From: Colwellia marinimaniae
GTDB lineage: Bacteria; Pseudomonadota; Gammaproteobacteria; Enterobacterales; Alteromonadaceae
Reading direction: 5' to 3'
DNA: 64,000 nt
Assembly (NCBI RefSeq): GCF_002207865.1
Contig: NZ_BDQM01000016.1
Span: 1-64,000 of the forward strand
In this document: positions 24,360 to 34,549 of the stretch, piece after piece
Layout: each line of letters begins with the position of its first letter
Position numbering within the stretch: position 1 is the stretch's first letter
The notes under the pieces: generated by a model
Databases searched by the model: none
Seen by the model: only the letters and a program-made list of their open reading frames with translations
Told to the model about the DNA's origin: nothing
Program-made: the position numbers and the translations under genes

Positions 24360-25883
24360 ATGTCACTTTCCTGTGTGTATAGTCGAGCTCGAGTTGGTCT
24401 TGAATCTCCTCTCGTTACTGTTGAAGTTCACCTAGCGAATGGCCTGCCGGCATTCAATATTGTTGGTTTACCAGAAACCTCGGTAAAAGAAGCAAAAGAT
24501 CGAGTACGTAGTGCCATTATCAACTGCGGCTATGAGTTTCCCGCTAAGCGCATCACTATCAACTTAGCACCGGCCGACCTACCCAAGGAAGGCGGCCGCT
24601 TTGATTTACCTATTGCTGTTGGTATTCTCGCGGCGTCCGAGCAGTTACCACCAGTGGATTTATCCCAATATGAATTTGCCGGTGAATTGGCTTTATCGGG
24701 TGAACTCAGAGCCATTGTTGGTGAAATCCCTGTCGCTATGGCATGTAGTCAAAGTCAGCGAACCTTGATAATTCCCATGCAAAACACCGAGCAAGCTAGT
24801 TGGGTCAAGCAAGCAAAAATTCATGGCATTAGCCATTTAACCCAGTTGTTTCCACACTTTGCCGGTCAAAAAGTTTTACCCTTGGTTACTGAACAGCTCA
24901 TTGCCGAAGAGTTGGGTGGACAAGGGTTAGATATGAGTGATGTCATGGGCCAGCCCTTGGCAAAACGTGCTTTAGAAATGGCCGCCAGTGGGGGTCATAA
25001 TTTATTGTTTATCGGTCCGCCGGGAACAGGGAAAACCATGTTAGCCAGTCGTTTAGCAGGAATTCTACCGCCAATGACCGAGCAAGAAGCACTAGAAGTC
25101 GCTGCTATTCAATCGATTAGCCATCATGAGATTACTCGTAACTCTTGGTTTACTCGACCGTTTCGTGCCCCTCATCACACGGCTTCGTCAGCTGCTTTAG
25201 TGGGCGGTGGCAGTCAGCCTAAGCCTGGGGAAATTACTTTAGCGCACAATGGCGTGCTGTTTTTAGATGAATTGCCTGAGTTTGAACGAAAAGTATTAGA
25301 CGTACTACGTGAGCCAATGGAATCGGGAGAAGTCACTATCTCGCGAGCTTTGCACAAACAATGTTTTCCAGCACGTTTTCAACTGATTGCTGCGATGAAC
25401 CCTAGCCCTACGGGTTTTTATAACGATAAGCGCAGTACCCCAGAGCAAGTGTTGCGCTATTTAAATCGTTTATCGGGGCCATTTCTTGATCGAATTGATA
25501 TTCAAATTGAAGTGGCCAGATTACCTCGCGGTACCTGGGCACAGAGCAGTCAAAAAAATGAAACAAGTGTCCAAATACAACAGCGAGTGCAAGCCTGTCG
25601 GGCGATTCAGTTACAAAGACAAGGCAAAGCTAATGCTCATATCAGCAGTCGGGAGTTGAAACAATATTGCCAGTTAACTGCTGATGACAATGAATTTTTA
25701 GAGCTAGCGGTAGAAAAATTGGGTTTATCAACCCGTGCACACCATAAAATTTTAAAAATCTCTCGTACGCTAGCGGATATGGAAAAATCGCCAGAAATTC
25801 TTCGCAAGCACTTGACCGAAGCGTTATCTTATCGGGCGATGGATCGGTTGTTACGTCACTTAACCAGCGCAATTGCCGTTTGA
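24360..25883 (+). CDS. comM: ComM/YifB family AAA+ Mg-chelatase-like helicase
   Basis: A 507-residue protein. The N-terminal LonC-like domain starts VYSRARVGLESPLVTVEVHLANGLP and includes VKEAKDRVRSAI. The AAA+ core shows Walker A GPPGTGKTM (about residue 219), sensor and Walker B region VLFLDELPEFERKVLD, and AMNPSPTGFY; a C-terminal helical part includes STRAHHKILKISRTLADM. ComM is a hexameric branch-migration helicase used in natural transformation in Vibrio and relatives. Length matches the family. Its gene is divergent from ilvG and in many gammaproteobacteria sits exactly there. Transcription converges on ilvY with a 15-bp gap. Confidence 0.96.
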   Translation: MSLSCVYSRARVGLESPLVTVEVHLANGLPAFNIVGLPETSVKEAKDRVRSAIINCGYEFPAKRITINLAPADLPKEGGRFDLPIAVGILAASEQLPPVDLSQYEFAGELALSGELRAIVGEIPVAMACSQSQRTLIIPMQNTEQASWVKQAKIHGISHLTQLFPHFAGQKVLPLVTEQLIAEELGGQGLDMSDVMGQPLAKRALEMAASGGHNLLFIGPPGTGKTMLASRLAGILPPMTEQEALEVAAIQSISHHEITRNSWFTRPFRAPHHTASSAALVGGGSQPKPGEITLAHNGVLFLDELPEFERKVLDVLREPMESGEVTISRALHKQCFPARFQLIAAMNPSPTGFYNDKRSTPEQVLRYLNRLSGPFLDRIDIQIEVARLPRGTWAQSSQKNETSVQIQQRVQACRAIQLQRQGKANAHISSRELKQYCQLTADDNEFLELAVEKLGLSTRAHHKILKISRTLADMEKSPEILRKHLTEALSYRAMDRLLRHLTSAIAV

Positions 25884-25898
25884 TTTAAGCTGGGTATG

Positions 25899-26777
25899 TT
25901 AAGAAATCGCCTGAAAAAAGGCTTTAATGAGTGGCTGGGCTTTTGATTGATTCAAACAACAAACGCCAAGTTCGAACGGCTCTATTTCGCCGATATTCGC
26001 GAGATTTCTCACTTTATCTTTTACCGGGCTGTTATCCACCACCACTTGCGGCACTATGCCAACGCCACAACCTAAAGCAACCATACTGACCAAGGCTTCA
26101 TGTCCTGAAACCGTGGCGTAGATCATAGGTTTGCCTTGCTGTTTTTTACGATACCAGAGTTCAAATCGTTTTCGAGCGGCACCATGTTCGGGCAAAATTA
26201 TCGGAATTTTTGACCAAGTAAGTACGTTTTCACTCAGCTGCTGCTGTACTTTACACGCCATAGTTGGCGCAATCACCGCCATGGCTATGGTATCTAAGTG
26301 ATGAAAGTAAACACTACGAGGTAACTGCTCTGGTGCGGCAGCGATAGCAAAATCAACGGATTGATTTTGTACTTGTTCCAGGGCATCAGCAGCATCACCC
26401 GTGGTTAACATGATCTCTACCAAAGGATGGCGAGCACGAAATCGTTCCAGCAAGGGCGGTAAATGGCTGTACGCCGCGGTAACCGAACAGTAAATATGAA
26501 GTTTCCCGGTTAGCTCAATTTGTTTTTCAGCAAGAGATTGCTTAAAACTATGCCATTGCTCAAGCTGTTGCTCGGCATAAATTTTGAATTTTTTGCCAAT
26601 ATCGGTAAGTACCACAGTGCGATTGTCGCGATGTAATAACTCACCGCCGACTTCATCTTCCAGTCGTTGAATTGCCCGACTCAGTGTGGATGGGCTAATG
26701 TGATGAGCACGTGCCGTTTTAGCAAAGTGTAAACTTTGGCTCAAATGGCTAAACATCGCTAGTGCTTTTTGATCCAT
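25899..26777 (-). CDS. ilvY: LysR-family activator IlvY
   Basis: About 292 residues from ATG 26777 (MDQKALAMFSHLSQSLHFAK); the longer frame to 26876 has no family support and would cover the operator. The winged-helix N-terminus is clear (TARAHHISPSTLSRAIQRLEDEVG), followed by a periplasmic-binding-like effector domain (LHIYCSVTAAYSHLPPLLERF, GHEALVSMVALGCGVGIVPQ). In enterics IlvY activates ilvC when acetolactate or acetohydroxybutyrate accumulates. It is divergent from ilvC, the known arrangement. Confidence 0.95.
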   Translation of the reverse strand: MDQKALAMFSHLSQSLHFAKTARAHHISPSTLSRAIQRLEDEVGGELLHRDNRTVVLTDIGKKFKIYAEQQLEQWHSFKQSLAEKQIELTGKLHIYCSVTAAYSHLPPLLERFRARHPLVEIMLTTGDAADALEQVQNQSVDFAIAAAPEQLPRSVYFHHLDTIAMAVIAPTMACKVQQQLSENVLTWSKIPIILPEHGAARKRFELWYRKKQQGKPMIYATVSGHEALVSMVALGCGVGIVPQVVVDNSPVKDKVRNLANIGEIEPFELGVCCLNQSKAQPLIKAFFQAIS

Positions 26778-26826
26778 GACTTTCCGTAGGCGTGATTTTA
26801 ATCGCGCAGGTATATTTATATAGTTC

Positions 26827-26874
26827 GTTGCAAAAAACGCAACGTGATGGTGCGAATATATCACTTTTTGCAAC
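26827..26874. promoter_or_regulatory. candidate IlvY operators between ilvY and ilvC
   Basis: Nested symmetrical sequences: GTTGC-AAAAAAC-GCAAC (26827-26843), GTGAT-N11-ATCAC (26844-26864), and a wider inverted pair GTTGCAAAAA (26827-26836) with TTTTTGCAAC (26865-26874). They fall between ilvY and ilvC, where a LysR regulator binds tandem sites. The exact operators are not proven. Confidence 0.6.
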
Positions 26875-26984
26875 AAGAAGGCTAGGTTATGATGTTTACA
26901 TGGTAAAAAACATGGTAAAAAGTATCGTCAGAAAGCTGACTTTGTTTTTAACTAATATCCAGAACAAAATTTAAAGGAATCAAC

Positions 26985-28466
26985 ATGAGCAATTATTTCA
27001 ATACCTTAAGCCTACGTGAAAAGTTAGGTCAATTAGGCCAATGTCGTTTTATGCAACGTGAAGAATTCAGTGATGGCTGTAACTTCATCAAAGACTGGAA
27101 CATTGTTATTGTTGGTTGTGGTTCACAAGGTTTAAACCAAGGTTTAAACATGCGTGATTCTGGTTTAAATATTTCTTATGCGCTACGTGATGCAGCGATC
27201 AGCGAGAAGCGTCAATCATGGCAGTGGGCTACTGAAAATGGTTTTACTGTTGGCAACTATGCAGAATTGATTCCGCAAGCCGATTTAGTATTAAACCTAA
27301 CACCTGACAAACAACATACTTCTGCCGTTACTGCGGTCATGCCGTTGATGAAGCAAGGCGCTACGCTGTCTTACTCACATGGTTTTAATATTGTTGAAGA
27401 AGGCATGCAAGTTCGCCCTGATATCACCGTGGTTATGGTGGCGCCTAAGTGTCCAGGTACTGAAGTACGTGAAGAGTATAAACGTGGTTTTGGTGTACCA
27501 ACACTTATCGCCGTTCATCCAGAAAATGATCCACAAGGTAACGGTTTAGCCATTGCGAAGGCTTATGCCAGTGCCACTGGTGGTGATAGAGCGGGTGTTT
27601 TACAGTCATCATTCATTGCTGAAGTTAAGTCTGACTTAATGGGTGAGCAAACCATTCTTTGTGGTATGTTGCAAACGGCTGCGGTATTAGGTCACCAGCA
27701 ATTAGTCGCCCAAGGCATGGATGCAGCTTATGCGCGTAAATTATTACAATACGGCTTAGAGACAACTACTGAAGGTCTTAAGCATGGTGGCATCACTAAC
27801 ATGATGGACAGATTATCAAACCCGGCGAAAATAAAAGCCTTTGATATGTCAGAAGAATTAAAAGTGATTTTACGTCCGTTATTTGAAAAACATATGGATG
27901 ATATTATTGAAGGTCACTTCTCGAAAACTATGATGGCAGATTGGGCTAATGATGATATTAACTTATTAACATGGCGTGCAGAAACTGCTGAGTCTACCTT
28001 TGAATTAGCCGCTGATTGCGAAACAGAAATTACTGAACAAGAGTATTACGACAAGGGAATTTTCGTCATTGCTATGATCAAAGCCGGCGTTGAACTTGCT
28101 TTTGAAGCTATGGTTGAGGCTGGCATTGTTGAAGAGTCGGCTTATTACGAGTCACTGCATGAAACACCATTAATTGCTAACTGTATTGCGCGTAACAAGC
28201 TATACGAAATGAACGTGGTTATTTCTGATACTGCCGAATATGGCAACTACTTATTTACCCATGCAGCAGTACCCTTGCTTGCAGATTTTACGCAAAAATT
28301 AACCCTTGAAGAATTAGGCGAAGGGTTCAAAGATAGCTCAAATAATGTTGATAATGCTCGTTTAATTGAAGTAAACGAAGCTATTCGCAGTCATGGTGTT
28401 GAAGTGATTGGTAAAAAATTGCGTGGTTACATGAAAGATATGAAGAAAATTGCTAGTGCAAAATAA
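26985..28466 (+). CDS. ilvC: ketol-acid reductoisomerase, class II (long form)
   Basis: A 493-residue enzyme converting acetolactate to dihydroxyisovalerate using NADPH. The long class II form is that of enterics. Seen: Rossmann [19 protein letters not shown] near residue 45 and [20 protein letters not shown], then two knotted helical domains; the first carries [14 protein letters not shown] metal ligands, and the last ends [23 protein letters not shown] good AAAGGAATC ribosome-binding site precedes the ATG. It is activated by the divergent IlvY and followed by a terminator at 28503. Confidence 0.97.
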   Translation: MSNYFNTLSLREKLGQLGQCRFMQREEFSDGCNFIKDWNIVIVGCGSQGLNQGLNMRDSGLNISYALRDAAISEKRQSWQWATENGFTVGNYAELIPQADLVLNLTPDKQHTSAVTAVMPLMKQGATLSYSHGFNIVEEGMQVRPDITVVMVAPKCPGTEVREEYKRGFGVPTLIAVHPENDPQGNGLAIAKAYASATGGDRAGVLQSSFIAEVKSDLMGEQTILCGMLQTAAVLGHQQLVAQGMDAAYARKLLQYGLETTTEGLKHGGITNMMDRLSNPAKIKAFDMSEELKVILRPLFEKHMDDIIEGHFSKTMMADWANDDINLLTWRAETAESTFELAADCETEITEQEYYDKGIFVIAMIKAGVELAFEAMVEAGIVEESAYYESLHETPLIANCIARNKLYEMNVVISDTAEYGNYLFTHAAVPLLADFTQKLTLEELGEGFKDSSNNVDNARLIEVNEAIRSHGVEVIGKKLRGYMKDMKKIASAK

Positions 28467-28502
28467 TACTCGTATCTTGAAGTAGAGCGAGTATAAGTAA
28501 CT

Positions 28503-28540
28503 AAAAACGGCAGCTGAATTCAACGTCAATGCCGTTTTTT
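28503..28540 (+). terminator. terminator after ilvC
   Basis: AAAAACGGCA pairs with TGCCGTTTTTT around an 18-base loop region that itself can fold, followed by ATT. A T-run of six follows the 3' arm, so it is a Rho-independent terminator 37 bases past the ilvC stop. Confidence 0.85.
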
Positions 28541-28556
28541 ATTGCCTGGATATTTA

Positions 28557-28822
28557 ATACCAATTTGATTAAATTTCTTCCCAACTCAGAGCTATACTCG
28601 ATGTTCAATAATTAGGCAAACTCGTTTCGGTTTAGTCACTCTAAATCAAATGAATTTAACGAAGTTAGTGGGCATCGAGTAAGCTCCCAAGGGCGAGTTT
28701 AAAAGGCTTACACGCTGCGTTATTGATTTTTGAGAAGGGAATAACCATTCTCTTCAAACAATGCCTTGCCTCTAAGCCTTTTATCTCTCGCTGAGTGGGA
28801 AAGAACTTAATCAATTTGGTAT
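28557..28822. repeat. MITE-like element with long imperfect terminal inverted repeats
   Basis: The ends ATACCAATTTGATTAAATTT (28557 on) and AACTTAATCAATTTGGTAT (ending 28822) are imperfect inverted repeats that extend inward to CTTCCCAACTCAG and CTGAGTGGGAAAG, about 33 bp each. The 266-bp element has no convincing gene, and T/A bases flank it. This looks like a non-autonomous transposable element. Copies elsewhere could not be searched. Confidence 0.65.
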
Positions 28823-28882
28823 AAGTGAAAATTTTGCTATTAATTGCCGAACATTAAAAACGTCTTAACAAGGAACAAACCT

Positions 28883-29197
28883 ATGTCAGAGTTCAAACAA
28901 GTTACCATAAGCAAAGCCGCCAATGTCTATTTCGATGGCAAAGTCACCAGCCGTAAAATTACCTTTAGTGATGGTAGTTTTAAAACCTTAGGCATTATGA
29001 TGCCAGGTGATTATAAGTTTGCCACCAATGAACAAGAACTGATGGAAATTACCGCCGGAGAGTGTGAAGTTTTACTTAGCGGTGCCAGTGATTGGCAAAG
29101 TATCAGCGCCGGACAATCTTTTAACGTTGAAGCTAATAGCTCCTTTGAGATCAAAGCTAAAACCTTAGTGGATTATTGTTGTACTTATATAAGCTAA
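28883..29197 (+). CDS. ppnP: pyrimidine/purine nucleoside phosphorylase PpnP
   Basis: A 104-residue single-domain cupin using ATG 28883 (MSEFKQVTISKAANVYFDGK), preceded by AAGGAACAAA; the frame is open to 28844 without family support. PpnP marks: SRKITFSDGSFKTLGIMMPGDY, QELMEITAGECEVLL, and VEANSSFEIKAKTLVDYCCTY. The family phosphorolyses many nucleosides. It is a lone gene downstream of the MITE-like element. Confidence 0.92.
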   Translation: MSEFKQVTISKAANVYFDGKVTSRKITFSDGSFKTLGIMMPGDYKFATNEQELMEITAGECEVLLSGASDWQSISAGQSFNVEANSSFEIKAKTLVDYCCTYIS

Positions 29198-29429
29198 CTA
29201 ATTTACTGATTACTATTAGTTAACATTAGACGCTATTGCGCCAATGTTAATATTACTTGACCACTTCAGACAATATCTTTTTCAATTCGCCTTGTTGTGG
29301 TGAGCATACTCTGGGTTTGTTGAGATATCGAAGCTGCTCGCTGGACAAGGGTAAGCAGGTCTAACTTTAGGGTACTGGTCGCATTCATAGCCAAAGCGTA
29401 ACCCTCGATGGTGGGCCTGCTATCAGCGA

Positions 29430-29457
29430 GCACCTGAGCCGATAAAGCATCAGGTGC
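29430..29457 (-). terminator. hairpin after ilvD, possible terminator
   Basis: GCACCTGA (29430-29437) and TCAGGTGC (29450-29457) form a perfect 8-bp stem with a 12-base loop about 20 bases past the ilvD stop. There is no T-run on the minus strand, so it may terminate poorly or simply protect the mRNA end. Confidence 0.4.
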
Positions 29458-29476
29458 TGCAAACCTATCACGCGAA

Positions 29477-31156
29477 TTAGTCTATTTCATCGGTAACACA
29501 GCCCAGCGATGCTGATTTTACTGTGGCGATATATTTTCTTAGTACGCCGCTGGTTGCCCGGTAAGCAGGTTTTACCCAAGCTGCTTTTCGCTTGGCGATT
29601 TCAGCCTCATCGACCTTTAGCTCTAAAGTGTTCGAGATAGCATCAATGCGGATAATGTCACCATTTTGTACCAAACCAATCAAGCCGCCTTCAGAAGCTT
29701 CTGGGGTAATATGGCCAACAACAAAACCGTGAGAACCACCGGAAAATCGACCATCGGTGATTAAAGCCACGTCATTGCCAAGGCCAGCACCCATTACTGC
29801 GGAAGTGGGTTTAAGCATTTCTGGCATACCTGGGCCACCTTTGGGTCCAGAATAACGAATAACAATCACATCACCTTTTTGTACCTCTGCTGAGATACCT
29901 TTAATGGCGGCAAATTCATCTTCATAAACTCTGGCCGGACCTTCAAATATTTCGCCTTCTTTACCGGTGATTTTTGCTACCGAACCTTCAACCGCCAGGT
30001 TACCATAAAGAATTTGTAAGTGACCCGTTGCTTTCAAAGGATTATCAATAGGTCGGATGATATCTTGGCCTGCGGGCAGACCAGGTACATCAGCCAGATT
30101 TTCCGCGATTGTTTTACCAGTAACGGTCAAACAATCGCCGTGCAATAAACCTTCAGCCAATAAATATTTCATTACTGCCGGAATGCCGCCAATCGCATGT
30201 AAATCTTGCATCAAGTATTCACCCGATGGCTTTAAGTTGGCCAAGAAGGGGGTCTTGTCAGCCATAGCTTGGAAATCATCTAGGGTTAAGTCAACGCCAC
30301 AGGCACGCGCCATGGCAATCATGTGCATAGTGGCGTTGGTGGAACCGCCTAAAATCATGATGATGCGCAAGGCATTTTCAAAGGCCTTTTTGGTCATAAT
30401 GTCTTTTGGTTTGATGTCTTTTTCCATCAAGTTTCTGATGGCAGCACCCACTTTGGTCAATTCAACTTTTTTCTCATCACTAACCGCTGGGTTGGAAGAC
30501 GAGTAGGGTAGACTCATGCCTAACGCTTCAATGGCGGAAGACATGGTATTAGCCGTGTACATGCCACCACAGGCGCCAGCGCCGGGGATAGCATTTTGAA
30601 TGATACCCTTATAATCTTCGTCAGTGATCACGCCCTGTAATTTTTTGCCGTAAGCTTCGAAAGCAGAAACAATGTTCAAGTCTTCACCTTTCCACTTTCC
30701 TGCTTTGATAGTACCGCCATAAACTAAAATAGCCGGACGATTTAAACGCGCTAAAGCAATCATAGCCCCGGGCATGTTTTTATCACAGCCAACCACTGGC
30801 ACAATGGCATCATAATACTGAGCGCCAGCGACCGTTTCGATAGAATCAGCAATGATGTCACGGGAAACCAGCGAATATTTCATGCCCTCAGTGCCATTGG
30901 CAATACCATCACTTACCCCGATGGTGTGAAATATTAAGCCCACCAAGTCAGCTGCTTTTACGCTGGTTTTGACCTGTTTAGCCAGGTCGTTTAAGTGCAT
31001 GTTGCACGGGTTTCCTTCCCATCCGGTAGAAACAATACCAACCTGAGCTTTTTTCATGTCTTCTTCGGTCAAACCAATGGCATATAGCATGGCTTGTGAA
31101 GCAGGTTGTGATTCGTCTAAAGTGATTGTTTTTGAATATTTATTAATTTCTGACAT
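29477..31156 (-). CDS. ilvD: dihydroxy-acid dehydratase
   Basis: A 559-residue Fe-S enzyme that turns dihydroxyisovalerate and its homologue into the 2-keto acids of valine and isoleucine. It is the shorter IlvD form. Cluster-related cysteines are visible in [26 protein letters not shown] and [16 protein letters not shown], and the C-terminal domain shows [20 protein letters not shown] with [12 protein letters not shown]. It is not in an operon with ilvGM here. The upstream stretch has no leader peptide that I can support. Confidence 0.96.
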   Translation of the reverse strand: MSEINKYSKTITLDESQPASQAMLYAIGLTEEDMKKAQVGIVSTGWEGNPCNMHLNDLAKQVKTSVKAADLVGLIFHTIGVSDGIANGTEGMKYSLVSRDIIADSIETVAGAQYYDAIVPVVGCDKNMPGAMIALARLNRPAILVYGGTIKAGKWKGEDLNIVSAFEAYGKKLQGVITDEDYKGIIQNAIPGAGACGGMYTANTMSSAIEALGMSLPYSSSNPAVSDEKKVELTKVGAAIRNLMEKDIKPKDIMTKKAFENALRIIMILGGSTNATMHMIAMARACGVDLTLDDFQAMADKTPFLANLKPSGEYLMQDLHAIGGIPAVMKYLLAEGLLHGDCLTVTGKTIAENLADVPGLPAGQDIIRPIDNPLKATGHLQILYGNLAVEGSVAKITGKEGEIFEGPARVYEDEFAAIKGISAEVQKGDVIVIRYSGPKGGPGMPEMLKPTSAVMGAGLGNDVALITDGRFSGGSHGFVVGHITPEASEGGLIGLVQNGDIIRIDAISNTLELKVDEAEIAKRKAAWVKPAYRATSGVLRKYIATVKSASLGCVTDEID

Positions 31157-31489
31157 GAGTATTAGTGTTTTGGCTTATTAATGTCCACCATCATAGAGTT
31201 TTCTCTTAAATAAAACTAGCCGATAGCGGGCATTTTTTCTTCTGAGATATAACCAGAGCCAGTGACTTAAAGGTGAACAATAAGTGGTCAGTGATAAAAA
31301 GACAGCTTGAGGCAGACCGTATTAACGTGTGCGCTGGTTGCTAGTAAACCTTTAATATCATACAGGCAAAAAGAACAGTGTAACCAAGAGCCTAGCTAGA
31401 AATAACTTGCTTTGCAGTTAACAGTCAATTAACGTGTGATCAGAAATAATTCTCAGTTAAATTCATATCATTAGAAGGTAAATTTATTT
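31157..31489. promoter_or_regulatory. divergent intergenic region, ilvD / SPFH gene
   Basis: A 333-bp gap between divergent genes, expected to hold both promoters. I see no attC, repeat, or leader peptide comparable to the ilvG one. A tiny ATG-CCC-GCT-ATC-GGC-TAG frame on the ilvD strand is too short to interpret. Confidence 0.3.
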
Positions 31490-32461
31490 ATGGACAATAT
31501 CTTGTTAAGCTTACTCACTAACCCGCTTGTCTGGGTGACGATTGTTATTTTATACACCCTAAAAAAGGGTGTCTATTTTGTGCCGCAAAACCGTGGCTAT
31601 GTTGTTTATACCTTAGGGAAATACACCAAAACCCTATCGGCGGGTTTAAATTTTCTTATTCCTTACGTACAAACAGTGGCGGCTGATCGAAATTTAAAAG
31701 AGCAATCGTTAGAAATAATCTCTCAGCCAGCCATCACCAAAGATAATATCACCTTGGATATAGACGGTATTTTGTTTATGAAAGTTATCGATGCCGCTGC
31801 CGCGACCAATAACATTACCGATTATAAAACGTCCGTTGTGCAACTTGCCATGACCTCAATGCGTAATGCTATTGGTTCGATGGAGTTAGATGAATGTTTC
31901 CAAAATCGTGATGCTATCAATGCGCAAATTTTAGGTGCTATGACTGAAGCGACCGCACCTTGGGGCGTTATGGTGACGCGTTATGAAATTAAAGATATCA
32001 CCCCGCCGCAAACCATTCGTGAAGATATGGAAAAACAAATGACGGCAGAGCGAGAAAAACGTTCGGTGATTTTAACCGCTGAAGGGGTTAAAACCTCCGC
32101 CATTACCGAAGCTGAAGGTTTAAAACAAGCGCGTGTTTTAGATGCAGAAGCGGCAAAAGCAGAGCAAGTATTAGCGGCACAAGCCACTAAAGAATCACAA
32201 ATATTAGAGGCAACCGGTAAAGCTGAAGCGATACGTTTAGTGGCTGAAGCCGATGCTAGTGCCTTAGAGGTGGTGGGTAATGTCGCCAATACTGAACAAG
32301 GTCGAGCGGCGGTAACCTTGACCTTAGCGCAAGATGCTATTAAGGCGCATCTTGCCATAGCGAATGAAAGTACTATAGTGCTAACCGATGGTAAAACCGG
32401 TGATAACATTGCCAATACTGTTGCCCAAGCGATTGCGGTATCGAGTAGTTTAAAGCTTTAA
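31490..32461 (+). CDS. SPFH/stomatin-family membrane protein (QmcA-like)
   Basis: A 323-residue protein. An N-terminal hydrophobic helix (about 10-24) is followed by the SPFH domain (YFVPQNRGYVVYTLGKYTKTLSAGLNF, then LDIDGILFMKVIDAAAATNN, IKDITPPQTIREDMEKQMTAEREKRS). A long Ala/Glu-rich coiled coil follows (about 195-285) with repeats such as EAEGLKQARVLDAEAAKAEQ. Such proteins form oligomeric rings that organise membranes or chaperone membrane proteases. It lies 36 bp before an NfeD gene, the usual partner. Confidence 0.92.
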   Translation: MDNILLSLLTNPLVWVTIVILYTLKKGVYFVPQNRGYVVYTLGKYTKTLSAGLNFLIPYVQTVAADRNLKEQSLEIISQPAITKDNITLDIDGILFMKVIDAAAATNNITDYKTSVVQLAMTSMRNAIGSMELDECFQNRDAINAQILGAMTEATAPWGVMVTRYEIKDITPPQTIREDMEKQMTAEREKRSVILTAEGVKTSAITEAEGLKQARVLDAEAAKAEQVLAAQATKESQILEATGKAEAIRLVAEADASALEVVGNVANTEQGRAAVTLTLAQDAIKAHLAIANESTIVLTDGKTGDNIANTVAQAIAVSSSLKL

Positions 32462-32497
32462 TGTTGCTAAGAGTTAAAGGTAAGGAATTATATTAAT

Positions 32498-32959
32498 ATG
32501 CAGACCTTTTTAGAAAACCATCAACTTATCTGGTATGCCATCGCGGGTTTAAGTCTAGTGCTTGAGTTAGGTATTATGGGCTTAAGTGGCCCGTTATTAT
32601 TCTTTGCTATCGCCAGCGCTCTCACTGGGGTGTTAATCAGTGTCGGACTTATTGACGGTTGGCAAAATGAAATATTGGTGGTTGGGGTATTATCTGCTGT
32701 TATTACCTTGTTGCTGTGGAAGCCGTTAAAGAAGATGCAAAACTCCCGCAGCAAAACCGATGATTCCAGCGATATGATAGGTTTGCAAGTACCGGTAAGT
32801 GATGATATTACCAAAGCTAGTGGTAGTATTCGTTACTCAGGACTTAATTGGCCGGCGCGTTTAGCTGATGATGTTGATATTGAGGTAATTGAAAGTAATA
32901 GCCAATGTACTATTGTGGCGATTACGGGAAACACTATGTTGGTTGCGCCAATTAACTAA
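32498..32959 (+). CDS. NfeD-like membrane protein
   Basis: A 153-residue protein with three hydrophobic segments in the first half (LIWYAIAGLSLVLELGIMGL, LLFFAIASALTGVLISVGLI, and ILVVGVLSAVITLLLW). The C-terminal NfeD OB-fold follows (MIGLQVPVSDDITKASGSIRYSGLNW and VIESNSQCTIVAITGNTMLV). It is the short form without the ClpP-like protease domain. It partners the upstream SPFH protein and is followed by a terminator. Confidence 0.9.
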   Translation: MQTFLENHQLIWYAIAGLSLVLELGIMGLSGPLLFFAIASALTGVLISVGLIDGWQNEILVVGVLSAVITLLLWKPLKKMQNSRSKTDDSSDMIGLQVPVSDDITKASGSIRYSGLNWPARLADDVDIEVIESNSQCTIVAITGNTMLVAPIN

Positions 32960-32999
32960 CTCACTATTCTTTTAAAGTAATTTATCAGAGTTATTATAA

Positions 33000-33034
33000 A
33001 CCAGTACGAATATCATTATTCGTACTGGTTTTTT
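33000..33034. terminator. bidirectional terminator between nfeD and yegD
   Basis: CCAGTACGAATA and TATTCGTACTGG form a perfect 12-bp stem with a TCAT loop. A run of six T's follows on the plus strand, and an A-rich stretch precedes it, which favours action on both converging transcripts. Confidence 0.9.
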
Positions 33035-33054
33035 ATTGTCAATTTCTTACGTAT

Positions 33055-34428
33055 TTACTTATAAATACGTTCAGCCCAGCGGGCTAAGCCTGAGGTGACA
33101 CTACCAAAATGGTCACCGACAATCAGTGGGATGCCAGGCATTTGTTGCTGTAAAAACTCACTCAGCACCGGTGATTTTGCTGTACCGCCGGTAACAAAAA
33201 TAACATCAGGCTGACATTGGGCTTCTGCCACGGCCGATGTCATCAACTGAGCTATCTGATCGAGAGTTCGAATATTTGCTTGTTTTAACATTGCTCGAGA
33301 GACAGTTATCGCTAAGTTTTCATGAATATCATCTAGATGAATGATTTGCTCTTCATGATCAGATAAGCCAATTTTGGCTTGCTCAGCGGCATTGACTAGT
33401 TGATAACTGAGTTTGTGATCGTGGACAGTTAGTAAACGTGACACCAACTCGCTTTCTTGCGCATCTAGGCTTAATAGTTCTAGTTCACGTCTATTTTTGG
33501 CGCTATAAAACTCGGTTTGTGCATTAATATTATTGATTGCCAGAGCTTGTCTAAAGTTTGCGCTGGGCATAGGTTTACCTGTTTTTAGTAAACTGTTCAT
33601 GCCCAAGCTTGGCATGATACCTTGCAAGGCTAATTGAATATCAAAGTCATTACCGGCAACACGAACACCTGCATGCGCGAGCAGATGCTCGTTACGATTA
33701 TCATGTTCAACGAAATCTGGGCCCATTAGTAACATTGAACAATCGCTGGTGCCACCACCAATATCTACCACTAATACCCGAGTTTCTTTAGTAAGAGATG
33801 CTTCAAATTCAAAACCTGCAGCGACGGGTTCATATTGAAACTCAACATCTTTAAAACCAACACGTTTTGCCGCTTTAGTTAAGACACTAATGGCCTGTCG
33901 GTTACTTTCCTCGCCATGTAAACCTTGGAAGTTAATCGGGCGACCGATAACCGTTTGGGTCACTTCTTTTTGTAAGGCTTGCTCGGTGAGATTTTTTACA
34001 TTGCTCATCATGCAAGCGACAATATCTTCAAAAAATTGAATTTGTGTGTTTGCTAAACCACTAGCACCTAAAAATGATTTCGGCGATTTGATGTAGTAGC
34101 CTTCTTCTGGATCTTGAAGATATTGTGTTAAGGCGCTTTTACCAAAGAGTAATTCACTGGAGATACCGTCAAATTTTAACTCGCGTAGTGCCGATTGGCC
34201 TTTTTGTAGCTGATGTCTACGCTCAGCAATATAGTCTGCTTGTTGTGGCGCCGCTAATTGTTGCGATAGCCAACTACTAATAACATCGCGACTTGGCGCA
34301 TATAGATTAGAAGCAATGTATGACTCATTACCTAACTTATTACCGAGTAAAGGAATAATGTGGGGTTGGCCGTTGCGCATAGTGGCGACACTACAATTAG
34401 ACGTACCGTAATCGAAACCTATCATCAT
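33055..34428 (-). CDS. yegD: Hsp70-family chaperone-like protein YegD
   Basis: A 457-residue actin-fold ATPase, lacking the C-terminal substrate-binding domain of DnaK. Motifs: phosphate-1 FDYGTSNCSVATM, LVVDIGGGTSDCSMLL (phosphate 2), and adenosine motif IFVTGGTAKSPVLSEFL. Length and the first motif match E. coli YegD. Its biological job is not known; no operon partner is close. An adjacent Met gives a one-residue ambiguity in the start. Confidence 0.92.
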   Translation of the reverse strand: MMIGFDYGTSNCSVATMRNGQPHIIPLLGNKLGNESYIASNLYAPSRDVISSWLSQQLAAPQQADYIAERRHQLQKGQSALRELKFDGISSELLFGKSALTQYLQDPEEGYYIKSPKSFLGASGLANTQIQFFEDIVACMMSNVKNLTEQALQKEVTQTVIGRPINFQGLHGEESNRQAISVLTKAAKRVGFKDVEFQYEPVAAGFEFEASLTKETRVLVVDIGGGTSDCSMLLMGPDFVEHDNRNEHLLAHAGVRVAGNDFDIQLALQGIMPSLGMNSLLKTGKPMPSANFRQALAINNINAQTEFYSAKNRRELELLSLDAQESELVSRLLTVHDHKLSYQLVNAAEQAKIGLSDHEEQIIHLDDIHENLAITVSRAMLKQANIRTLDQIAQLMTSAVAEAQCQPDVIFVTGGTAKSPVLSEFLQQQMPGIPLIVGDHFGSVTSGLARWAERIYK

Positions 34429-34549
34429 TAATACCTATGAGAATACCTGGAAGAAAAAGGTCGCGTAGCATACTCAGTTAATCAGTGATTCACAAGACTT
34501 TGTCAGTTAAAATGGCAAAAATAATCTCGAAAATTCAAGGGTCTCTATA

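Noticed and set aside
29221..29256. TTAACATT...AATGTTAA hairpin after ppnP as a terminator
   Set aside because: The stem is A/T only and no T-run follows, so I did not list it as a terminator.
31981..32415. 144-residue minus-strand frame opposite the SPFH gene
   Set aside because: Ser/Ala-rich mirror of the repetitive coiled-coil coding sequence; no ribosome-binding site or family.
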